The notes under the pieces: model-generated
Database searches by the model: none
What the model saw: the letters and a program-made list of their open reading frames with translations, nothing else
What the model was told of the DNA's origin: nothing
Shown: positions 31,140 through 40,693 of the stretch, piece by piece
How the letters are laid out: every line of letters begins with the position of its first letter
Position numbering within the stretch: the first letter of the stretch is position 1
Program-made: the position numbers and the translations under genes
Assembly: GCA_905233895.1 (NCBI GenBank)
Contig: CAJOFL010000003.1
Location: forward strand, 39,117 to 103,116
DNA: 64,000 nucleotides
From: an uncultured Bacteroidales bacterium
GTDB taxonomy: Bacteria; Bacteroidota; Bacteroidia; Bacteroidales; P3
Direction of reading: 5' to 3'

Positions 31140-32593
31140 GAACTGACGATTTCAAAGCGGTACTGAGGTTCATCGGCCTAATGTTGATGGCGGAAGGGGG
31201 CTTGATGGCTCTTTGTCTGATTCCCGCCATCCATTTTGCCGACGGAACCGCCCGCGCAGTGGCCACCAGTTCGGCATTCACATTGGCCGTGGGAGCGCTT
31301 ATGTGGGTCAGTTTCAACCGCTATCGCCATATCGACGACCGCCGGATGTCCTACCTATTAGTTACCCTCCTGTGGTTGGTTCTCACATTATTCGGGGCGT
31401 TGCCTCTGATGGCTACCGGTGCCACCGCACGGATCACGCTGGCTTTCTTCGAGTCAATGTCAGGCCTCACAACCACAGGCGCCACCATATTCTCCGACGT
31501 AGCGACACTGCCCGCATCCGTACTCCTCTGGCGATCGATGCTGCAATGGTTTGGCGGTTTCGGTATCGTGCTTCTCGTTCTAGCACTAACACCCCGCCTG
31601 GGCATCAACCGTTATGCCCTTTACACCGCCGAAGCCTCCGGTGCTGACAACACAGGCAAGACAGCAGTGAAGACTTCCGTCACCGTACGCCGTACCTTAG
31701 CCATCTACCTGGCACTCACCGCATTCTTCATTGTTGCCCTCCGCGCCAGTGGAATGCACATCTGGGATGCCGTATGCCTGACGTTCACCAACATATCGTC
31801 GGGCGGATTCTCCGTAGCAAGCGATGGCATTGCCTCATACACCTATCTGCAGCAATATATTTTGGCAACAGCGATGCTCCTGAGTGGTGTCAACTTCACC
31901 CTGCTATATCTTTTCCTCACCTTCCGTTGGCGAAAAATTGGCCACAAACTTGACCAGGTTACATTTTATCTACTCATCTGTATATTAGCCATCTTGGTCA
32001 CTGCCGCCACGCTACATTTCGAGAGCGACATGAGTGTCAACGACTCCCTACGTCTGGCCACCGTGCAAGGTATCAGTTCCTTGACCACTACCGGCACCGT
32101 TGCCGCCGATACCACTCTATGGCCCATACCACTGACATTCCTACTGTTAATCCTTTCACTCTGTGGCGGAATGGCAGGCTCGACATCCGGTGGACTTAAG
32201 GTGATGAGAATACTTATCCTGCTTCGCAACGCACGAAGTATCTACCTTGGCCGCACCCATCCCCGCGCCATCAACCCTGTTAGACTCAACGGTAGACCCG
32301 TAAGCAGCCATATACGTGCCAACGTGATGGTTATATTTCTGGTTTTCGTACTCACTCTTATGGTCGGAACCATGCTCCTGATGCTCTGCGGCATAGATGC
32401 AATCGAGGCCATAGGCGCAACCGTAGGCTGCCTAACTGGTTACGGACCAGGACTCGGACCCTCTGGAGGCTTCGGTTCCTACGCAGCCTTCACCCCAGCA
32501 GCCTTGTGGCTATGCACGGCGCTTATGCTTCTCGGCCGATTGGAATGCATGACCGTACTGGTATTGTTCCTACCCCGTTTTTGGCGCCGGTAA
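31136..32593 (+). CDS. trkH: TrkH family potassium uptake protein (copy 2)
   Basis: ESMSGLTTTGATIFSD, LQWFGGFGIVLLVLAL, NISSGGFSV, GGMAGSTSGGLKVMR. Confidence 0.92.
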   Translation: MRTDDFKAVLRFIGLMLMAEGGLMALCLIPAIHFADGTARAVATSSAFTLAVGALMWVSFNRYRHIDDRRMSYLLVTLLWLVLTLFGALPLMATGATARITLAFFESMSGLTTTGATIFSDVATLPASVLLWRSMLQWFGGFGIVLLVLALTPRLGINRYALYTAEASGADNTGKTAVKTSVTVRRTLAIYLALTAFFIVALRASGMHIWDAVCLTFTNISSGGFSVASDGIASYTYLQQYILATAMLLSGVNFTLLYLFLTFRWRKIGHKLDQVTFYLLICILAILVTAATLHFESDMSVNDSLRLATVQGISSLTTTGTVAADTTLWPIPLTFLLLILSLCGGMAGSTSGGLKVMRILILLRNARSIYLGRTHPRAINPVRLNGRPVSSHIRANVMVIFLVFVLTLMVGTMLLMLCGIDAIEAIGATVGCLTGYGPGLGPSGGFGSYAAFTPAALWLCTALMLLGRLECMTVLVLFLPRFWRR

Positions 32594-32601
32594 AAATAAA
32601 T

Positions 32602-32632
32602 TTTGTCATATCCGTGAAAATATGTATTTTTG
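32602..32632 (+). promoter_or_regulatory. Bacteroidetes-type promoter for ftsE-like gene
   Basis: TTTG (32602-32605), 19-bp spacer, TATTTTTG (32625-32632). Confidence 0.75.
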
Positions 32633-32659
32633 CATTTTGTTAATACAGCCCCACTTACA

Positions 32660-33373
32660 ATGGAAGATAAAAACACATCGAACATAGAAGTTCCCGTGGT
32701 TCAGCTTGAAAATGTGACGATAAGCCACGATAGCGAGCCTCTTCTCAAGGGTATAAACATAACTCTCAACCCAGGTGAATTTGTTTATCTTATAGGCAAA
32801 AGCGGCACTGGAAAGACCTCGTTGCTACGCAGCCTCTATGCCGACTTGCCAGTCGACAGCGGAAACGCCACAGTATGCGGCTTCGATGTCGCAAAGATGC
32901 GTCGCCGTAACATACCGCGTCTGCGCCGTCGTATCGGGATGGTGTTTCAGGACTTCCGACTGCTCAACGACCGCAACGTTTATTCCAACCTCGAGTTTGT
33001 GCTACGTGCCACCGGCTGGCGACGTCAGAATGAAATCCGTACCCGCATCGAAGAGACTCTCACCGCTGTCGGCATAGCTGACAAAAGCGACGAGATGCCC
33101 TACCGTCTATCCGAAGGTCAGCAGCAACGTATTGGCATTGCCCGTGCCTTGGTCGGCAACCCCGACCTGATACTGGCCGACGAACCCACTGGCAATCTGG
33201 ACCCTGTCACATCTGCTGAGATTATTCAGCTCCTGACCGACATCAACCGGAACACCCGAACCACTATGCTCATCTCCACCCACGACTTTATGACCATCGA
33301 CCGCTTCCCCGCCCGAGTGTTGGTGTGTGAAGGTGGAACTATCGTCGACAGCGAGACCCAAGCCGCACAATAA
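32660..33373 (+). CDS. ftsE: FtsE-like cell division ABC ATPase
   Basis: IGKSGTGKTSLLRSLYADLPVDSG, RRRIGMVFQDFRLLNDRNVYSNLEFVL, LSEGQQQRIGIARAL, LADEPTGNLDP. Confidence 0.88.
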   Translation: MEDKNTSNIEVPVVQLENVTISHDSEPLLKGINITLNPGEFVYLIGKSGTGKTSLLRSLYADLPVDSGNATVCGFDVAKMRRRNIPRLRRRIGMVFQDFRLLNDRNVYSNLEFVLRATGWRRQNEIRTRIEETLTAVGIADKSDEMPYRLSEGQQQRIGIARALVGNPDLILADEPTGNLDPVTSAEIIQLLTDINRNTRTTMLISTHDFMTIDRFPARVLVCEGGTIVDSETQAAQ

Positions 33374-33440
33374 GTTGCAATAAATTGCGTAATAACAATA
33401 CTAATTTGTTAGTATAAAAATTAAAGTCAAGAAATAAGAT

Positions 33441-34373
33441 ATGAAAAAAATCCTTTTGATAATAATGGCTGTAGCGCTCACCTTCGGTGCCGTCAGCGCC
33501 CAAACCAAGCCCCAAAGCGGCAAGAAAGGAACCTCGCCTTATATCACCGGCAAACAGAAAATCCGCGGTGAACAGCCAGAGTGCTACACATTCGACCGCT
33601 TCACTCCATTTTCCACTAAGGACTCCAAACGCTATTATTGTCCATTTGACTACTCGATATTGCCAGAGTTGACCAAGAAGCCCGCACCCGAATGGGGCGA
33701 TATGCAGCCCGTGATGAACTACCTCGAGATGAGTTCGCGCGCCGTTATGACCGTATGTGCCATCTATGCCGTCAACCCCGAAATCGAGGATCCTGCCACC
33801 CACGACCGACTCGCAAAACAAGCAGCCAATGAAGCCAAGAGTTGCCTCGACGCTTTCGATGCTTGGAAGACCAAAAAAGAGTGGCGCAACAAGATACAAT
33901 ATTATGTCGCCGAAGTAGACTACCGTTACTTCAAAGGAGCAAACTACTATAACGCCAAGACTGACGACGAGATTATCCACGTTGGCCTGCTACTCTATTT
34001 CGGCAGCAAGAAACGCCCAATTTTTGACGCCGACACCGTGAGCCGAACCTTCCCCGACATCCGATTCTTCCCCAACGACGCCACAATCGTCGACTCGTGG
34101 AACTCGGTACTCGACGAACTTTCCGACTATCTCAAGGAGAACGATCGTAAAGGCGTTATGCTCACCGGTTACTCCGACAACCGCGGTACTGCCGCTTACA
34201 GCCTCGGTGTGTCGCGCCAACGTGCCATGGAAGTCAAAAAAGCTCTGGTTATGCGTGGTATCGATGAAAACCGCATCGAAGTTGTGGCCAAGGGTGACGA
34301 AGACCCCGTGGGCGACAACGACAATAAAGAGGATTTCGCCAAAAACAACCGCGTCAGCATCAAGATACAATAA
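33441..34373 (+). CDS. OmpA-family outer membrane protein
   Basis: Signal peptide; C-terminal GYSDNRGTAAYSLGVSRQRAMEVKKALVMRGIDENRIEVVAKGDEDPVGDNDNKEDFAKNNRVSI. Confidence 0.85.
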   Translation: MKKILLIIMAVALTFGAVSAQTKPQSGKKGTSPYITGKQKIRGEQPECYTFDRFTPFSTKDSKRYYCPFDYSILPELTKKPAPEWGDMQPVMNYLEMSSRAVMTVCAIYAVNPEIEDPATHDRLAKQAANEAKSCLDAFDAWKTKKEWRNKIQYYVAEVDYRYFKGANYYNAKTDDEIIHVGLLLYFGSKKRPIFDADTVSRTFPDIRFFPNDATIVDSWNSVLDELSDYLKENDRKGVMLTGYSDNRGTAAYSLGVSRQRAMEVKKALVMRGIDENRIEVVAKGDEDPVGDNDNKEDFAKNNRVSIKIQ

Positions 34374-34484
34374 GACTTCGAGACAATCAAACGTATCAAT
34401 ATTTCAACACATAATAAGGAGCGCTATCGCCAACTCTGCGAAGCCACCAGCAACAGCATACCTATTTTCCAGCAAGCCTGGTGG

Positions 34485-35366
34485 ATGGATGTGGTGTGCG
34501 AGGGGAAAGAATGGGATGTAATCCTGGCGACCGATGGCGACCGAGTTTTGGCCGCACTTCCATACCTCATTCGAAGTCGATTTGGTTTGCGTTATATCAT
34601 TCAGCCCCAACTGACCCAGTTTTCAGGACCCGTATTCTTCCCGCCGGCCGACCTCTCACCTCAGCGACGAGCCGATTTCGAGCATAACGCCTGCGACAAG
34701 CTCATCAAGGGCCTACGCGAACTACACCCTGGATATTTCTGTCAGCGCTTCGCCCCGTCGGTAACCGACTGGCTTCCGTTCCACTGGGCCGGCTTCCGCC
34801 AGACCACACGCTACACTTACCGTATAGACGACATAAGCGATACACAGCGGGTCTTCGATTCATTCGATCGTTCGAAAGAGCGTCAGCGCCGCATACGCCG
34901 CATCGCCGACCTATATACCGTCGATACCGATATCGACAGCGCCACTTTCGCCAGTTTTCACAGCGAATACTGGCACTCGCGCGGCCAGCGGGATATTACG
35001 CCAGAGCCACTTATGCGCCGCGTAATCGACACCGCAACCTCTCGTAGCCAGGGTCTAGCCCTCGGTCTACGTGATACCGACGGGAAACTCCAAGCCGCAT
35101 GGTTTGCCGTATACGATAGCCACTGCGCCCATGCACTCCTCTCGGCCAAAGCGCCCGATATCCAGTCTGCCGACATATCGGCCCTCCTCATCTGGCGTAT
35201 GATAGAGATCCTCTCAGACCGCACCGCATCATTTGACTTCGAAGGGAGTATGGATCCCTCGCTGGAATATTTTTACCGCTCGTTTGGAGCCCGTCAAGTA
35301 CCGCTGCTTGAAGTGTCACGCATCACCAACCCATTGTTCCATATCATTCTACGTTTGCACCGATGA
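34485..35366 (+). CDS. FemAB/GNAT-like acyltransferase; first ATG is probably internal to the real protein
   Basis: Upstream in-frame residues SIPIFQQAWWMDVV resemble the usual N-terminus; SFDFEGSMDPSLEYFYRSFGARQVPL. Confidence 0.65.
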   Translation: MDVVCEGKEWDVILATDGDRVLAALPYLIRSRFGLRYIIQPQLTQFSGPVFFPPADLSPQRRADFEHNACDKLIKGLRELHPGYFCQRFAPSVTDWLPFHWAGFRQTTRYTYRIDDISDTQRVFDSFDRSKERQRRIRRIADLYTVDTDIDSATFASFHSEYWHSRGQRDITPEPLMRRVIDTATSRSQGLALGLRDTDGKLQAAWFAVYDSHCAHALLSAKAPDIQSADISALLIWRMIEILSDRTASFDFEGSMDPSLEYFYRSFGARQVPLLEVSRITNPLFHIILRLHR

Positions 35367-35836
35367 ACATCCGCCTTGTGGTAGTCGGAAAGACCGACAT
35401 CGACTATATCCAGCAAGGTATCAACGAATATACCTCACGACTGGGACATTACACCAACTTCGAAATAGTAGTGATTCCTTCGTTGAAGAACGCCGGCTCG
35501 ATGCGCCCCGAAGAACTCAAAGAGCGCGAAGGTGAACTTATCCTGAAACAGATGGAGCGTGCAGACGTAACGGTACTACTCGACGAACATGGCAAGGAAA
35601 TGACCTCTGTAGGTTTCTCTGAATTTCTCCAACGCCAGATGAATGCTGGAATCCGCACTCTATGTTTTGTCATCGGCGGGGCGTTCGGATTTTCTCCCGC
35701 CGTCTACGCAGCCGCCAACGGCAAGATTTCCCTATCTCAGATGACCTTCAACCACCAGATGGTGCGCCTCTTATTTGTGGAGCAACTCTACCGTGCCCAC
35801 ACCATCCTCCGTCACGAGAAATACCACAACGCCTGA
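35363..35836 (+). CDS. rlmH: 23S rRNA (pseudouridine1915-N3)-methyltransferase
   Basis: MNIRLVVVGKTDIDYIQQGINEYTSRLGHY...FVIGGAFGFSPAVY...LSQMTFNHQMVRLLFVEQLYRAHTILRHEKYHN. Confidence 0.96.
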   Translation: MNIRLVVVGKTDIDYIQQGINEYTSRLGHYTNFEIVVIPSLKNAGSMRPEELKEREGELILKQMERADVTVLLDEHGKEMTSVGFSEFLQRQMNAGIRTLCFVIGGAFGFSPAVYAAANGKISLSQMTFNHQMVRLLFVEQLYRAHTILRHEKYHNA

Positions 35837-35872
35837 CACAATATAATTGACAAAACGGCGTTATCTCTTTGT

Positions 35873-36889
35873 ATGAAACAAAATAAAGTATTGATAGTAT
35901 ACACTGGCGGCACCATCGGCATGGTGCAGGACGAGAATGGCTCACTTCACCCCTTCGCCCTCGACCGTATATACGATGCCGTTCCTCAACTTCGCGCCTG
36001 TAGTTATGATATCGACTCGGTAACCCTTGATAAAATTATCGACTCGTCCGACATGCGCCCCGAGACATGGGCTGACATTGCCCGTATCATCGAACGCGAG
36101 TACGACCGCTACGACGGCTTCGTCGTCCTCCACGGAACCGACACGATGGCCTACACCGCGTCGGCGCTAAGTTTCATGTTCAAGAACCTGTCCAAACCTG
36201 TAGTTCTCACCGGCAGCCAACTTCCGCTTGGCATGTTGCGCAGCGACGGTCGCGAGAATATCATTTGCGCCCTCGAAATCGCATCGTGTCGTCTAGCCAC
36301 CATACCTGAAGTCTGCATCTTTTTCCAAAGCCACCTCTATCGCGGCAACCGCAGCACCAAGATGAACGCCGAGAATTTCGACGCCTTCGAGACCTACAAC
36401 TACCCCTCGTTGGCCAAGGTGGGTATCAACATGGTCTTCAAAGAGCATCTATTCCTTCCAATGCCTACCGAGCCTCTCGTCGTACGCACCGCTTTCGATA
36501 CACGGGTTGCAATTCTGAAACTATTCCCCGGCATCGGAGAAGAGGTGGTACGTGCCGTACTTGGTGCGCCCGACCTCCAAGGTGTAGTAATCGAGACCTA
36601 CGGATCTGGTAATGCACCCACCGACCGATGGTTTATCGACGCTCTCGACGAGGCCATCCGTCGCGGCGTTATTGTGATGAACGTCACCCAATGCAAGGCC
36701 GGAGCGGTGAAGATGCGCCAGTATGCCGCCAGCTGCGACATGGACCGCATCGGGGTGGTCGGTGCCGGCGACATCACTATCGAGGCCGCCGTCACCAAGA
36801 TGATGTACCTCCTCGGGAACTATCCGGGCGACAAAGACCACGTGCGCCTGCGCCTCAGCCAGTCGCTCCGTGGCGAAATCACAGAATAA
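35873..36889 (+). CDS. ansA: type I asparaginase
   Basis: VLIVYTGGTIGM, DGFVVLHGTDTMAYTASALSFM, LTGSQLPLGMLRSDGRENI. Confidence 0.94.
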   Translation: MKQNKVLIVYTGGTIGMVQDENGSLHPFALDRIYDAVPQLRACSYDIDSVTLDKIIDSSDMRPETWADIARIIEREYDRYDGFVVLHGTDTMAYTASALSFMFKNLSKPVVLTGSQLPLGMLRSDGRENIICALEIASCRLATIPEVCIFFQSHLYRGNRSTKMNAENFDAFETYNYPSLAKVGINMVFKEHLFLPMPTEPLVVRTAFDTRVAILKLFPGIGEEVVRAVLGAPDLQGVVIETYGSGNAPTDRWFIDALDEAIRRGVIVMNVTQCKAGAVKMRQYAASCDMDRIGVVGAGDITIEAAVTKMMYLLGNYPGDKDHVRLRLSQSLRGEITE

Positions 36890-36898
36890 CCCCTCCCG

Positions 36899-37618
36899 AT
36901 GAAGCATATAGGACTTATAGGACTTATAGGACTTATAGGACTTATATGCCCTACAAGAGGATATTGCCAGGTGGGCAACCTTGGCCAGTTCGACCGGCGA
37001 CTGCTACACTACGGAATACAGGTGGGTCTCGTCGAGTCAAAATTCGACCTCGCCTTCAGCGAAGACGATGCCTTGCGCCAGACCCTCCAAGGGGTTACCT
37101 CCTATTACACACCTGGATTCCACATTGCCGTAATCGGCGACATGCGCCTCAACGACTACCTCAACCTACGTCTGCTGCCTGGTGTCACCATCGTCTCGCG
37201 CAACATAACATATTCCTGGGAGTCTGCCTATCTTGCCAGCCACCGTCTGGCCGAAGGCGAACGTTTGGCCGAGAGTGTCTACGGCGATATCCCTCTCGAA
37301 CTCAAGTTCCGCGCCCAGCGCCATAACGATTTCCGGCCTTACCTCACTACCGGTGTAAGCTACGGATTCGACTTCGCCTCGCTACGCCGCAACCGTAACC
37401 GCAACAATGAGAGCATCGTCCGACTCCAGCCAAACGACCTGCGCTACACGATGGGTCTCGGGTTCGACTTCTTCCTGCGCTACGTCAAATTCGCCATCGA
37501 ACTGAAGATGAACTTCGGAATCCTCGACCTCAAAGTACCCGACGACGATATTTACATCCGTTCGATGGACAATATGCTTACCCGTACGTTCATGATCAGT
37601 TTTACCTTTGAAGGATAG
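36899..37618 (+). CDS. porT: PorT-like outer-membrane protein (type IX secretion)
   Basis: QVGNLGQFDRRLLHYGIQVGLVESKFDLAFSED...RLNDYLNLRLLPGVTIVSRNITY... Confidence 0.82.
   Translation: MKHIGLIGLIGLIGLICPTRGYCQVGNLGQFDRRLLHYGIQVGLVESKFDLAFSEDDALRQTLQGVTSYYTPGFHIAVIGDMRLNDYLNLRLLPGVTIVSRNITYSWESAYLASHRLAEGERLAESVYGDIPLELKFRAQRHNDFRPYLTTGVSYGFDFASLRRNRNRNNESIVRLQPNDLRYTMGLGFDFFLRYVKFAIELKMNFGILDLKVPDDDIYIRSMDNMLTRTFMISFTFEG
36908..36943. repeat. 9-bp in-frame tandem repeat x4 in porT signal peptide
   Basis: (ATAGGACTT)x4 encoding (IGL)4. Confidence 0.95.
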
Positions 37619-37621
37619 CCT

Positions 37622-38872
37622 ATGATAAAAAACCTTACCTGGTACCAGACATTACAATATCTCTCACTCCTGCTACTTGCCGTCACCATCCCAATTGGGT
37701 GGCGTTACGCCTTGTGGACCTCGATACTGCTGGCAATCACCTCCCTTCTTAGCCTACGTATTACCTACCTAAAACTCAACGCTCAACACTCAACACTTAA
37801 CGCTAACCACTTAATAATCCTCTACTGGCTATTGCTCCTCGCGAGCATGCTCTACTCCGACGACAGCACCACCGGATGGGAAATCCTGAAAATCAAAGCC
37901 GGGATGCTCATCTTCCCGCTCGCTTTCCTACTCACCGACCGACGTTGGATTACCTCCCGTCTGCTACGTGGTGTCGGTTATGCCTTTCTTGCCTCAATGA
38001 CAGCCGTTTTCATCTACCATACGAGCCACGCTGTCGGCCGGATATTGGGCGGCAGCACCTTCGGCGCCGCGTTTGGACCATCATTCGACCCACGCCACCA
38101 CGCCTATACCGCACTCTACCTCGCCGTTGTACTGGCATTCGTCTATCATGAGTTACACGCCCACTGGAGCGAGTTGCCTTCGTGGCACAGAGGACTGATG
38201 TTTGCCGTGGTGCCGTTGATGATACTATATATGATAATTGTCAACTCACGTGCTGGACTACTCACGCTTTACCTGCTCGAAGCCGCTTGCACCATCCACT
38301 TCGCGCTCACACGTCGCCGCTGGTGGAAAGCCGTTCTTATGGTTCTCCTGCTGGCGGGCTTCACCTTCGGTGCGGAGAAAGCGTTGCCGGGCCATCAGGC
38401 CCGCGTAGCCGCCACCATCGAGGATATGGCGAGCGACCAACCTTCCGATGCACGTGTGCAAATCAACGGCTCCAGTACCGAAGCCGCCTTCCGTCACCCA
38501 TTGTTCGGCTACGGAGTGGGCGACTACCGCCACTGCCTGGTCGACCAATACAATGCCAACGACTTCTCGGCGGGCGTAAGCGCCGAATACAACGCACACA
38601 ACCAATATATCGAGACCCTCCTGGCCGTCGGTCTCGTCGGTATGATTCCATTCCTTGGGATGCTCCTGCTGCCTCTCTGGAGCGCGTGGCGACGCCGCAT
38701 CGGCGCCCTCTGGCTTGTGGCGATGCTCACCGGTATCATCTGCTTCAACCTGCTCTTCGAATCCATGCTCGAACGACAAATGGGTCTGCTTTTCATCACA
38801 CCTTTGATTGTAATTATGGCCTTGATAGTCAGCCGTGAGAAAAATAAATTTTGCAGTAAAGGAAAAAGTTAG
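37622..38872 (+). CDS. O-antigen ligase / Wzy-like polymerase
   Basis: Multi-TM; IVNSRAGLLTLYLL, HPLFGYGVGDYRHCL, EYNAHNQYIETLLAVGLVGMIPFL. Confidence 0.87.
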   Translation: MIKNLTWYQTLQYLSLLLLAVTIPIGWRYALWTSILLAITSLLSLRITYLKLNAQHSTLNANHLIILYWLLLLASMLYSDDSTTGWEILKIKAGMLIFPLAFLLTDRRWITSRLLRGVGYAFLASMTAVFIYHTSHAVGRILGGSTFGAAFGPSFDPRHHAYTALYLAVVLAFVYHELHAHWSELPSWHRGLMFAVVPLMILYMIIVNSRAGLLTLYLLEAACTIHFALTRRRWWKAVLMVLLLAGFTFGAEKALPGHQARVAATIEDMASDQPSDARVQINGSSTEAAFRHPLFGYGVGDYRHCLVDQYNANDFSAGVSAEYNAHNQYIETLLAVGLVGMIPFLGMLLLPLWSAWRRRIGALWLVAMLTGIICFNLLFESMLERQMGLLFITPLIVIMALIVSREKNKFCSKGKS

Positions 38873-38880
38873 TACTTTTG
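38850..38880 (+). promoter_or_regulatory. Bacteroidetes-type promoter for tRNA-Gln
   Basis: TTTG (38850-38853), 19-bp spacer, TACTTTTG (38873-38880). Confidence 0.75.
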
Positions 38881-38890
38881 CACCCGCATT

Positions 38891-38961
38891 TGTCCCATGG
38901 TGTAATGGTAGCACATCAGATTTTGGTTCTGCTTGCCCAGGTTCGAATCCTGGTGGGACAA
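38891..38961 (+). tRNA. tRNA-Gln (anticodon TTG)
   Basis: TGTCCCA...TGGGACA acceptor stem, TTTTGGT anticodon loop, GGTTCGAATCC T-arm. Confidence 0.93.
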
Positions 38962-38964
38962 CCG

Positions 38965-38991
38965 AAAACGCCTCAAACGAGGCGTTTTTTT
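38965..38991 (+). terminator. intrinsic terminator after tRNA-Gln
   Basis: AAAACGCCTC-AAAC-GAGGCGTTTTTTT. Confidence 0.9.
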
Positions 38992-39101
38992 AGTGCCATA
39001 AAGTGTTGATTTTTAATCAGTAATAGCTAGTTTTCAGTAAGTTACAAAAAGTAGTCTTTTTGACCTTGTTTTACCCCTTTTAGGTACATTTTTGTTTCCA
39101 G

Positions 39102-39135
39102 TTTGTGTCTGATTGATATTTTTTGTGTATCTTTG
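39102..39135 (+). promoter_or_regulatory. promoter of integrase gene
   Basis: TTTG (39102-39105) and TATCTTTG (39128-39135), 22-bp spacer. Confidence 0.6.
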
Positions 39136-39167
39136 CACTCGAATCCGAAACATAAACAATAATAATT

Positions 39168-40338
39168 ATGCCACGCGCTACACAAGACACAAAGATTAAG
39201 GAGCCAATCAAACTGCGTAAAAAGAGACTTGCAAACGATTGCTACCGGTTGTATTTGGATTACTATAATCCGAAAACGCAAAAACACGAATACGAATATT
39301 TGCCGTATACTATCAAGCCCGTGAGAATTCCTACAGACAGGTTGGATAATCAGAATGCGATAAATGCAGCAAATGCTGTGAAGTCGGAGCGTATAGGGGA
39401 GTTGTTCGCCATGCAGGCGGGATTGAAGCGCGTCAAGCAATCTAAGATATTGCTTATAGACTGGATGCTGCATTGTGCTGAAGAAGCAGAGAAGCGGGCG
39501 AACACAATCAACCGCAGCACATGGGGTAACACCATCAAGCTTACTGCCGAGCTGGTGAGGCAATATGACGGGGAGCATACCCTGTTGGTTGATGTGGACA
39601 AAAGATTTGTCAAAGGCTTTGTGGAGTTTCTCCGCCACGGACATACCATAGAGCGTAACCACAAGCAGCAGTTGTTGGCTCCTGGGACTGCAACATAAAC
39701 GCTACCAATGCCTGAAATATTCACTGGCCGAGGCTCAGCGCGAAGGATATATCAAGGTCAACCCATGCGACCTGCTGAAGAATAAGGAGAAGTTAACAGC
39801 ACCGGAGAGTACACGCGCGTACCTTACAATAGAAGAACTGAAGCAGATGGAGGCAACACCAGCGGGAAGTGAGAAGACGCGCAATGTATACTTGTTCATG
39901 TGTTACTGCGGATTGCGTATCTCCGATGTGAAACAGCTGACATGGGCGGATATCGATACCAGCAGCGAACCTTGGATTATTTCCAAACGTCAGCAGAAAA
40001 CCAAGACACCCCTCTACCTTCCATTGTCTCAGAAGGCGCGTCAGTTTATGCCGGAACAGGGCGATGCCGCTCCGACAGATCTCGTGTTTGCCGATTTGCC
40101 GACCGAGCCGTCGATGAACAGGAGTCTCAAAATGTGGGCTAAAAAAGCTGGGATAGAAAAGGTGTTGACGTTGCATACGGCGCGACATACGTTGGCCACT
40201 ACGTTGCTTACCAAGGGAGCCGACTTGTATATCGTCAGCAAACTGCTTGGTCACACCGATGTGGCTACCACCCAGATTTACGCCAAGATTGTTGACAGCA
40301 AGAAGGTGGAGGCCGTCAATCTGCTCAATGATTTGTAG
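39168..40338 (+). pseudogene. tyrosine recombinase/integrase, disrupted by a 1-nt frameshift near 39690
   Basis: N-terminal ORF 39168-39698 ends LLAPGTAT*. Removing one G at 39690 gives LLAPGTQHKRYQCLKYSLAEAQREGYIKVNPCDLL... joined to the catalytic ORF (CGLRISDV, HTARHTLATTLL, LLGHTDVATTQIY). Confidence 0.9.
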
Positions 40339-40505
40339 TTTTACTTAAGCGAAATTCAAGACAATGTAAACCGATTCAGTTTTGCTGTGGCGTCGGCTCG
40401 GCCGACAACCATCCCAATCTTTCTGCTGCGCCCCGCAACCAACGGCGAATCAATTTCATGGAAAGTTATGCAAACGAAAGGAAGCAGCACAATTTAGATA
40501 AAATG

Positions 40506-40556
40506 TGTATTTTGCAAAATACAAATAAAATAAATTTTTGTATTTTGCAAAATACA
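40506..40556. promoter_or_regulatory. two identical 18-bp perfect palindromes (operator-like)
   Basis: TGTATTTTGCAAAATACA at 40506-40523 and 40539-40556, centres 33 bp apart; the second lies between TTTG (40537-40540) and TATATTTG (40559-40566). Confidence 0.85.
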
Positions 40557-40693
40557 CGTATATTTGCATCGACAAACTGTACTGAGGATAGCATTTTCAG
40601 CTCTCTTCTACTATCACATTACCAATCCCAATTATTCGAAAATCAACAAGCTGAAGAAAACCAATCAAGAAGCATTCTTCTATCTGTATCATC

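Noticed and set aside
36628-37326. 232-aa + strand ORF with RTYRTYRTYRTY repeat
   Set aside because: Out-of-frame reading of the ansA end and the porT 9-bp repeat; Arg/Pro-rich translation without a domain.
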